A DNA stretch of 30,427 nt, from contig CAKTZK010000009.1 of assembly GCA_934635515.1 (NCBI GenBank), positions 1 through 30,427 on the forward strand. The letters run 5' to 3'. Source of the stretch: an uncultured Oscillospiraceae bacterium. Its GTDB lineage: Bacteria > Bacillota_A > Clostridia > Oscillospirales > Oscillospiraceae. A model generated the notes under the pieces. The model saw only the letters and a list, made by a program, of their open reading frames with translations, made no database searches and was not told the DNA's origin. Both the position numbers and the translations under genes were made by a program. Below, piece by piece: positions 13,649 to 19,806 of this stretch (position 1 is the first letter of the stretch; each line of letters opens with the position of its first letter).

Positions 13649-13673
13649 CTGCAGCACCCTCCGGGTGCTGCAG
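13649..13673 (+). other. Perfect hairpin just after the fibre-subunit gene
   Basis: CTGCAGCACCC and GGGTGCTGCAG pair perfectly around TCC, 13 bases after the stop codon, with no T run. It may protect the fibre-subunit mRNA from 3' decay or partly end transcription, raising subunit levels over downstream genes. Confidence 0.65.
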
Positions 13674-13690
13674 GGAGATACCCCGGCCCC

Positions 13691-13762
13691 GGCGGGCTGG
13701 GGGCAGCCCGCCCTACGCACCCTCCGCCATATTTCCGTAGGGCGGGGTACCCTCACCCCGCC
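13691..13762. repeat. Two 22-base 8-6-8 palindromic modules
   Basis: GGCGGGCT-6 bases-AGCCCGCC (13691-13712) and GGCGGGGT-6 bases-ACCCCGCC (13741-13762), each flanked by CCTAC or GTAGG. The same architecture recurs at 30149-30246. No gene is supported between 13636 and 13956. Confidence 0.75.
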
Positions 13763-13772
13763 GCCCCCAAAT

Positions 13773-13894
13773 GCCTCCCCTGCGTAAGGGGAGGTGGCAC
13801 GCAGTGCCGGAGGGGTCGTTCGATACGCGCCGCACCTCCGTCACGACCCCTCAGTCAGCCATGCGGCTGACAGCTCCCCTTGCGCAGGGGAGCC
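13773..13894 (+). mobile_element. 122-bp palindromic MITE-like element, copy A
   Basis: It runs from GCCTCCCCTGCGTAAGGGG to CCCCTTGCGCAGGGGAGCC, so its ends are near-perfect inverted repeats of each other. Inside are smaller hairpins: TGGCACGCAGTGCC, AGGGGTCGT/ACGACCCCT and CAGTCAGCC/GGCTGAC. A second copy of equal length is at 14766-14887. It has no coding capacity, which fits a non-autonomous element. Confidence 0.75.
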
Positions 13895-13956
13895 AGTAAC
13901 ACCCCTGCAAAACCAAGCATCGCACTCCTAAATACCAAAAAAGGAGAAATTCGGGA

Positions 13957-14715
13957 ATGGAAAAATCGAAGAAAAACACCAAGAAAATCATTGGCACCAT
14001 CGTGGATGTGATTATCTGGATCCTGGTGATCGCATGCGTGGGCGTGTCTATTGTGGCCGTCTCTGCCGGCACCAACGCCAAGAACGTCCCCACCGTAGGC
14101 GGCACCTGCTTCCTGAACGTGAAGACGGACTCCATGAACGCCAAGAAGCCGGAAAACGTACCAGCCGATAAGCCCGCGGGCTTTTCCTCCGGCACGCTGC
14201 TGCTGAGCAAGTATATCGCCGAGGACGACGCCGCCATCGACGCGCTGGAGGTGGGCGATGTGATCACCTTTGAGATGAAGCTGGACGGCTCCAACACCGT
14301 GGACTATAACACCCACCGTATCACCGCCGTGGAGCGCAACGAAAACGGCACCCTGGTCTCCGTGAACACCAAGGGCGACAACAACGACCTGGAGGACGGC
14401 GCCAAGGTGGCCCGGGGCACCATCATCGCCCTGTATACCGGCTCCAAGATTCCGGGCCTGGGCAATGTGATGGATTTCCTGAGCACCCGGGTGGGCTTTG
14501 GCGTGTGCATCCTGCTGCCGCTGATCCTGTTCTTTATCTATCAGGTGGTGAAGTTCGTCATGGCCTTTATGTCCGTGAAGAACAGCGGCAAGAAGGTCAT
14601 CTCCGCCGCCGATGAGGAGATCATCCGGCAGAAGGCCATCGAGGAGTACCTGAAAAAGCAGCAGGAAACCAAGGAAAACAGCGAAGAAAACACAAACGAG
14701 GAAATTAAGTCTTAA
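13957..14715 (+). CDS. SipW-like (ER-type) signal peptidase I
   Basis: This 252-residue membrane serine protease has a first helix at about 11-37, catalytic Ser59 in VKTDSM and the second catalytic block NTHRITAV with His120. Histidine instead of lysine marks the ER/SipW type rather than the ordinary bacterial Ser-Lys leader peptidase. A second helix at about 172-194 is followed by a long, charged, probably coiled C-terminal tail (about 200-252), so it is anchored at both ends. AAGGAGAAA lies upstream of the ATG. In Bacillus, SipW processes TasA and TapA; here the adjacent TYAWF-containing protein is the obvious substrate. A second, different SipW-type gene lies 4.4 kb downstream in the same operon. 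Confidence 0.87.
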   Translation: MEKSKKNTKKIIGTIVDVIIWILVIACVGVSIVAVSAGTNAKNVPTVGGTCFLNVKTDSMNAKKPENVPADKPAGFSSGTLLLSKYIAEDDAAIDALEVGDVITFEMKLDGSNTVDYNTHRITAVERNENGTLVSVNTKGDNNDLEDGAKVARGTIIALYTGSKIPGLGNVMDFLSTRVGFGVCILLPLILFFIYQVVKFVMAFMSVKNSGKKVISAADEEIIRQKAIEEYLKKQQETKENSEENTNEEIKS

Positions 14716-14727
14716 CGCCCTTAAAAT

Positions 14728-14752
14728 GCCTCCCCTGCGTAAGAGCAGGGAG
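14728..14752 (+). repeat. Partial copy of the 122-bp element (left end)
   Basis: GCCTCCCCTGCGTAAG followed by a broken hairpin arm (AGCAGGGAG) matches the left terminus of the complete element that starts 14 bases later. It looks like a decayed or nested copy. Confidence 0.55.
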
Positions 14753-14765
14753 TCGCCCCCCAAAA

Positions 14766-14887
14766 GCCTCCCCTGTGTAAGGGGAGGTGGCACGAAGTGC
14801 CGGAGGGGTTGACTGGTATGAACAGCACTTTCGTCACGACCCCTCAGTCAGCCATGCGGCTGACAGCTCCCCTTGCGCAGGGGAGCC
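14766..14887 (+). mobile_element. 122-bp palindromic MITE-like element, copy B
   Basis: It has the same length and ends as copy A at 13773. The right half is identical from ACGACCCCTCAG onward, and the central 30 or so bases differ. A further fragment of the GGCACGCAGTGCCGG module lies at 14902-14920. The 14716-14990 gap contains no gene apart from these repeats and the AAGGAAAA site before the AAA+ gene. Confidence 0.75.
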
Positions 14888-14990
14888 GCACTTAATAGCA
14901 GGGCGGCACGCAGTGCCGGCGGGTAAGACTGGCATATATTTTATCCCTATCAACCAACGTATCTTTTGAATGTAGTAAGGAAAATCGGCT

Positions 14991-16565
14991 ATGCATGACT
15001 TTTTATACGGGTTTTTGACGTGGTTCAAAGCCTTTTTCGACAATATGCTGGGTGGCATCCTCATGGTCGTCAAGGGGATCGTCCTGGGCATTCTGAAAAT
15101 TTTCAATATCCCGTATTACTTCAAAATCTGGGTAGACGAGGCGCCCAATTTCGGCGTGTTCGACTGGATCTTCTCCATTCTGGCGTTCCTGCTAGTGTTC
15201 GCCGTGTGGGCGGGACTGATCTTCCTGTTGGTGCTGGCCATCCGGAAGTACATCCGCTTCCGCCGCTCCATCGTGGGCAACGAGGACCTGCTGGAGGAGA
15301 TCGCGGACCTGCACCGGGACGTGCTGCGCCTGACCGCCGAGAAGGAGCGGATCATGCAGCTGAAGGTCTCCCAGGCCGGCCTGTCCTATGACCAGTTCAA
15401 GGAGCTCATCGAGACCACCGGCGAAGTGGTGGAGCCCGAGGAGGAGAAGCCCGCGGAGGAGAACAAGGCCAATCTGCCCGCCCCCGGCGTGCGCTTTGCC
15501 CGCCTGGCCGCCGTGGACGAGAAGTACATGTACTACACGCCCCCCGCTTACGAGCAGGGCATGACCTTAAAGGATATCTGCGCGGATATGCGCAACTTCG
15601 CCTGCACCAACAACGGCCTGTACTATGACGAGCGGACCATCCGCCTGATGCTCTCGGGCTTTGCCTGCACCAAGATGGTGATCCTGCAGGGTATTTCCGG
15701 TACCGGTAAAACCTCGCTGCCGTACATGATGGGCAAATACTTCCAGAACGACGCCACCATCGCCTCTGTGCAGCCCTCCTGGCGCGACCGCAACGAGCTG
15801 TTCGGCTACTTCAACGAGTTTACCAAGAAGTTCAACGAGACCGACGTGCTGCGCCGCATTTACGAGGCCGGGTACAACGACGAGATCAACCTGGTGATCC
15901 TGGACGAGATGAACATCTCCCGGGTGGAGTATTACTTCGCCGAGATGCTCTCCATCCTGGAAATGCCCAACCCCGACGAGTGGCGCATTGAGCTGGTGCC
16001 CTCCTCCTGGGAAAATGACCCGGCACATTTGCAGGATGGATTCTTGAAGATCCCCCAGAATGTGTGGTATATTGGTACCATCAATAACGACGACTCCACC
16101 TTCTCGGTCTCCGACAAGGTGTACGACCGTGCCTTTGTCATCAATCTGGACAGCAAGGGCATCCCCTTTGAGGCCCCCAAGACCTCGGCCAAGAAGATCG
16201 CCTATTCCGAGGTGGAACGGCTGTATGACCAGGCCAAGCGTGACTTCCCCGTGAGCCAGGAGGCCCTGGACAAGATCGAGAAGCTGGACCTGTATGTCAT
16301 TCAGCATTTCCGCATCGCCTTCGGTAACCGTATCATGAAGCAGCTGAAGGACTTTGTGCCCGTGTATATCGCCTGCGGCGGCACGGAAACGGAGGCTATC
16401 GACTATATCTTTGTCACCAAGGTCTTCCGTAAGTTTGAAAGCTTGAACCTCTCCCTGATCCGGGGCGAGATCCGCGGGCTTATTGCCATGATGGATTCCC
16501 TTTTCGGGCCCGGCAGCATGAAGGAGAGCATCGAGTATCTGCAGCGCCTGCAGAAGATGTATTAA
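14991..16565 (+). CDS. Membrane-anchored McrB-like AAA+ ATPase
   Basis: This 524-residue protein has two N-terminal hydrophobic segments (about 18-38 and 57-84), a charged, probably coiled region (about 98-125) and an acidic linker (about 142-160), then an AAA+ domain of the McrB/AAA_5 type. Walker A is GISGTGKTS (234-242), Walker B LVILDEMNISRVEYYFAEML (301-320) and sensor 1 is in WYIGTINNDDS (359-369), followed by VYDRAFVI with a candidate arginine finger. The LDEMN..RVEYYF motif is typical of McrB-like proteins that pair with a DUF2357/McrC partner, and such a gene follows directly. True McrB is soluble and GTP-dependent; the membrane anchor here is unusual. Its position between SipW-type peptidases suggests work in export or assembly rather than restriction. 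That is inference. Confidence 0.82.
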   Translation: MHDFLYGFLTWFKAFFDNMLGGILMVVKGIVLGILKIFNIPYYFKIWVDEAPNFGVFDWIFSILAFLLVFAVWAGLIFLLVLAIRKYIRFRRSIVGNEDLLEEIADLHRDVLRLTAEKERIMQLKVSQAGLSYDQFKELIETTGEVVEPEEEKPAEENKANLPAPGVRFARLAAVDEKYMYYTPPAYEQGMTLKDICADMRNFACTNNGLYYDERTIRLMLSGFACTKMVILQGISGTGKTSLPYMMGKYFQNDATIASVQPSWRDRNELFGYFNEFTKKFNETDVLRRIYEAGYNDEINLVILDEMNISRVEYYFAEMLSILEMPNPDEWRIELVPSSWENDPAHLQDGFLKIPQNVWYIGTINNDDSTFSVSDKVYDRAFVINLDSKGIPFEAPKTSAKKIAYSEVERLYDQAKRDFPVSQEALDKIEKLDLYVIQHFRIAFGNRIMKQLKDFVPVYIACGGTETEAIDYIFVTKVFRKFESLNLSLIRGEIRGLIAMMDSLFGPGSMKESIEYLQRLQKMY

Positions 16566-16603
16566 AGAGTAACTGTACTAAAGAATGATTGGAGTGGATC
16601 GGC

Positions 16604-19165
16604 ATGGCAACGACATCTTTTGAAATGGAGAATATGCGCACCATGGCCGATCCCTCCCTCCAGGTGCGCTTCAGCCTGTCCTTCACGGCGCAGATGATGC
16701 TCTCGGAGCCCGGCGTGAAGGAGTATGGTGTCGCTGCGGCCAACGCGATCCTGTCCTACGAGCAGACGCGCTACCGCACGGCCTGGGCCGGTATTTATTT
16801 CACGGTGGGCGGCAAGAGAGTAGCCGCCCTCGCTTTTTATGAGGATGACCTGTGCCTTTTCCTGGCGGAGAAGCCGGAGATCGTCTCCGGTGCCCGGTAC
16901 AAGGCTCAGGATATGTCCGGTGTGCGGCGGTTTGAAAAGACCCCGGCCATGCTGCCTCTGCGCAGCGAGGGCGCCGTGAAAAACGCCGTGAAAAAAATCG
17001 CTGAGCTGGCCGAGTCTCTGGACCTGACGGCCAAGGAGGCTCCCGGGGCGGTGTTTACGGCGGATGCGTTCCCCAAGCGGGACTTTGAGGAGCTTCTGCA
17101 GCGGGGCCTGATCCGCCCCACCGGGAAGTTCAGCGCCGACGCGGAAAGCGAATTCGCGGACATTCTCGCCGCCCTTTCCGCCGGGGAAGCGGCCATCAAA
17201 TTCAGCGAAAAGAAGATGCTCCGGGCCCTGGACGAGGGCTGGGTGGAGCGCGTGGAGCAGGCCCTGCCCGCCATCGACGAGCTGATGCGCCGGCCCTCCC
17301 ACTTTATTGCCGAGACCGAGGAGATCCGCCCCATGGAGCTGACGAGGAAGATCAGCGGCCGCTCCGTAGCCCATCTCTGCCAGCATACGGATTTCATCTC
17401 CAGCGTGGACGGCGACGATGTGACACCCTCCAAGATGCTCAACATCATCCGGGAGGACTCCATTCTTACATACGAAAATAAGTTCCTGAATACGCTGCTG
17501 GCAAACCTCTATTTCTTCGTCAGTGAGCGCTATCGCATTGCCCTGGAGAACGGCGTGGATGAGCGCATCAGCAGCGTGCGCTTTACGGACTCCTTTTATC
17601 AGGGGGATGCTAAGGCCCTGGTCACCATCAACATCCAGCGTTCGGAAAAGGTGGTGGATGCCAAGGGCGTGCAGAAGAACTATTTCTCCTCCCAGCTTTG
17701 GAAGCGGGTGGAGCGGCTTAATGACATCACGAGGGAATATATCGAGTCGGATTTCGTGCGGGAAATGGGCCGCAATTATGTAAAGCCCCCTATTCTGCGC
17801 ACCAACGCGATCCTGAAAAACAAGTATTTCCGCCAGTGCCTGGACCTGTGGACCTATCTGCAGAGCTATGAGGAAAGCGGCTGCGGCATCACGGTGGAGG
17901 AGACGATCCTGGAGCCGGACCGGAAGTACCTGAGCGACCTGTTCGGCGCGGCGGCGGCCCAGTATATGCTGTTTTGCCGCAACAGCGCCGACGAAAAGGG
18001 AAATTCGGTGCTGCGTAGCGCGGTATCGCCCACGGTGAATCCCCGGCTCACCGTTACGGTGGAGGACGAGGAGGAACAGCAGACGGATGTGCCTCCGTTC
18101 ACCGCCCAGCGGCCCAAGGAGCCGGAGCAGCAGCGGGATATGGCTTTTGCCATCCGGGTGGCCCTGAAAGCGGCGGAGTTTTACGACGAGCAGGAGGCGC
18201 AGATGGGCAGCTTCCGCCTGGAAAAGGATATGGAGGCCCGGCTGCGCCTGGCGGACGATGGGGCCAAGGCCCGCTTTGCCGCCATTGTCGACGCCCTCAG
18301 CGGCTACGAAAATGTGAAGATGATCCCCAGGCGCACCAACTATGCCTTCTATAAGGGCAAGACGGTGCTGGCCCGAGTGACGGTCAAGGGAGACGAGGTG
18401 CTGTTTTACAGTGCACTTTCTCCGGATAAGCTGCCGAAGTCCTATCGGGTAACGGATGTTTCCGGTGTAAAGCGATATGCCTCTACACCTGCGCTGCTTA
18501 CTGTGAAAACGGAACGCCGCCTGGAGACGGCTCTGAAGCTGGTGGAGCGCCTGGAAAAGAGCTTTGAGCTGGAAAAGACAGCGCTGATCCAGCCCATGGA
18601 TATGGAAGAATTCAACATGCTGCCCTTCGAGGAGCTGATCCAGCGTGGTGCGGTGCGCCCCATGGAGGTGGTGCAGCGGTCCGCTCAGAAGCAGGATACC
18701 ACTGTAAAGGCAGATGCCTTGCCTGCGGAAAACGCTGATACGGCGGCCCGGGAGGAGATCGTGCCTGTTGTGACCCAGGGTGAGCCGGAGGATGAGGAGA
18801 TCACCGTGGGTGACTGGGAGACCCCGTCTATGCCGGAGCCGCTTTTCGTCCGGCAGGATAAGGCTGCGCAGGAGCATGCCGCCGATTATTTTGAGGCCGC
18901 TGCGACCCTCAGCGAGGCGGAGGAGACCGTGCAGACCGAGATCGCCGAGGAAGCGGCGGAGAATGATCATTCGCTCCCGTCTATGGCATATCCGGCCGCT
19001 ATGGACTATAGCCGTCCGGCACAGAAGGGCCTGGATAATGTGGAAAGCTTCCTGGAAGACAGCAAGGAAAACGAGGTCTATCAGGCGCCGGAGCCGGAGG
19101 AGAAGCCCAGCCTGCTGCAGCGCCTGTTCCGGCGAAGGAAAGACGGTAAGGATAAAGCGGAATGA
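16604..19165 (+). CDS. DUF2357-like partner of the AAA+ ATPase with a duplicated flanking domain
   Basis: This 853-residue soluble protein starts at an ATG with TTGGAG about 9 bases upstream; a TTG at 16589 also fits. The centre (about 230-460), with HTDFISSVDG and ILTYENKFLNTLLANLYFFV, resembles DUF2357, the family encoded beside McrB-like AAA genes. No PD-(D/E)XK nuclease motif is seen. A domain is duplicated on each side: SGVRRFEKTPAML (105-117) with DFEELLQRGLIRP (160-172), and SGVKRYASTPALL (620-632) with PFEELIQRGAVRP (674-686), spanning roughly 21-172 and 536-686. The C-terminal part (about 700-835) is acidic and low-complexity and ends in a basic RRRKDGKDK. The stop overlaps the next SipW-type gene as ATGA. 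Function unknown; probable complex with the ATPase. Confidence 0.65.
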   Translation: MATTSFEMENMRTMADPSLQVRFSLSFTAQMMLSEPGVKEYGVAAANAILSYEQTRYRTAWAGIYFTVGGKRVAALAFYEDDLCLFLAEKPEIVSGARYKAQDMSGVRRFEKTPAMLPLRSEGAVKNAVKKIAELAESLDLTAKEAPGAVFTADAFPKRDFEELLQRGLIRPTGKFSADAESEFADILAALSAGEAAIKFSEKKMLRALDEGWVERVEQALPAIDELMRRPSHFIAETEEIRPMELTRKISGRSVAHLCQHTDFISSVDGDDVTPSKMLNIIREDSILTYENKFLNTLLANLYFFVSERYRIALENGVDERISSVRFTDSFYQGDAKALVTINIQRSEKVVDAKGVQKNYFSSQLWKRVERLNDITREYIESDFVREMGRNYVKPPILRTNAILKNKYFRQCLDLWTYLQSYEESGCGITVEETILEPDRKYLSDLFGAAAAQYMLFCRNSADEKGNSVLRSAVSPTVNPRLTVTVEDEEEQQTDVPPFTAQRPKEPEQQRDMAFAIRVALKAAEFYDEQEAQMGSFRLEKDMEARLRLADDGAKARFAAIVDALSGYENVKMIPRRTNYAFYKGKTVLARVTVKGDEVLFYSALSPDKLPKSYRVTDVSGVKRYASTPALLTVKTERRLETALKLVERLEKSFELEKTALIQPMDMEEFNMLPFEELIQRGAVRPMEVVQRSAQKQDTTVKADALPAENADTAAREEIVPVVTQGEPEDEEITVGDWETPSMPEPLFVRQDKAAQEHAADYFEAAATLSEAEETVQTEIAEEAAENDHSLPSMAYPAAMDYSRPAQKGLDNVESFLEDSKENEVYQAPEPEEKPSLLQRLFRRRKDGKDKAE

Positions 19166-19806
19166 AAAAATGCCAGAAGATCTTCTCCTATATCGTGTTT
19201 TATGGGGCGCTGCTGCTGATCGTGGCGGCCTCGGTGTTCTTCTTCCTGCAAAAGAAGAGCGGGCAGCCTATTTTCTTCCTGGGCCGCAGCTTTATGTGGG
19301 TGGAGACCGGCAGCATGCAGCCTACGATCCCGGAGAAAAGCTATATTTTGACCCGGGAAATGGAGGATGCGGATCCCCAGGTGGGCGACATCATTGTTTT
19401 TCTGTGCCGGGACAGCAGCTCGGAGATATACGGGAGCTATGTCACCCATCGCATAACCGCCCAAGCCGACGGGGGCTATAAGACCAAGGGCGACAGTCCT
19501 CTGTCCATGGAGGACCCCTGGACGGTGGACCGGGCGGATATTCTGGCGGTTTATCAGCGAAATCTACCGGCCATGACGGCCCTGGGCCGCCTGTTTTCCA
19601 CCCCCATGGGCATGGTGGCGGTGTTCGCGCTGTTTTTCGCCGTGTGTGGCTTCGTGTTCATCCCCTCGGCGGTAGAGACCATTCACCAGGATGAACCGGT
19701 GGAGCTGACGGCGGAGGAAGTGGACGATCTTGTAAAAAAGGAAGTGGAGCGCCTTGAAAAAGAGGGTTTTTCTCCCCAAAAAGACCGGGGAAAGACAGAT
19801 CAATAA
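19162..19806 (+). CDS. Second SipW-like (ER-type) signal peptidase I
   Basis: This 214-residue membrane protease has an N-terminal helix (about 9-30), catalytic Ser51 in VETGSMQPTI, and SYVTHRITA with His96, again the Ser-His ER type. A GDSPLSMED segment and a second helix (about 148-167) follow, then an acidic, helical tail. It begins at an ATGA overlap with the DUF2357-like gene and overlaps the EAL gene by 53 bases, so it is tightly built into the operon. Its sequence differs clearly from the first SipW-type enzyme at 13957, so they are not a recent duplication. They may cut different substrates or act in sequence. Confidence 0.87.
   Translation: MKKCQKIFSYIVFYGALLLIVAASVFFFLQKKSGQPIFFLGRSFMWVETGSMQPTIPEKSYILTREMEDADPQVGDIIVFLCRDSSSEIYGSYVTHRITAQADGGYKTKGDSPLSMEDPWTVDRADILAVYQRNLPAMTALGRLFSTPMGMVAVFALFFAVCGFVFIPSAVETIHQDEPVELTAEEVDDLVKKEVERLEKEGFSPQKDRGKTDQ

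Noticed and set aside
16562..18970. Very long reverse-strand open frame (about 800 codons) opposite the DUF2357-like gene
   Set aside because: It is a codon-bias shadow: the forward frame has domain motifs, a ribosome site and operon overlaps, whereas the reverse product is low-complexity and His/Leu/Gly-rich without a recognisable family. The same holds for long opposite-strand frames over the GGDEF gene (8120-9607), glnN (22827-24887) and gltX (25685-26743).
14991..19165. Classical McrBC restriction system
   Set aside because: The ATPase has membrane segments, the partner shows no nuclease motif, and the pair is embedded among signal peptidase and c-di-GMP genes rather than defence genes.
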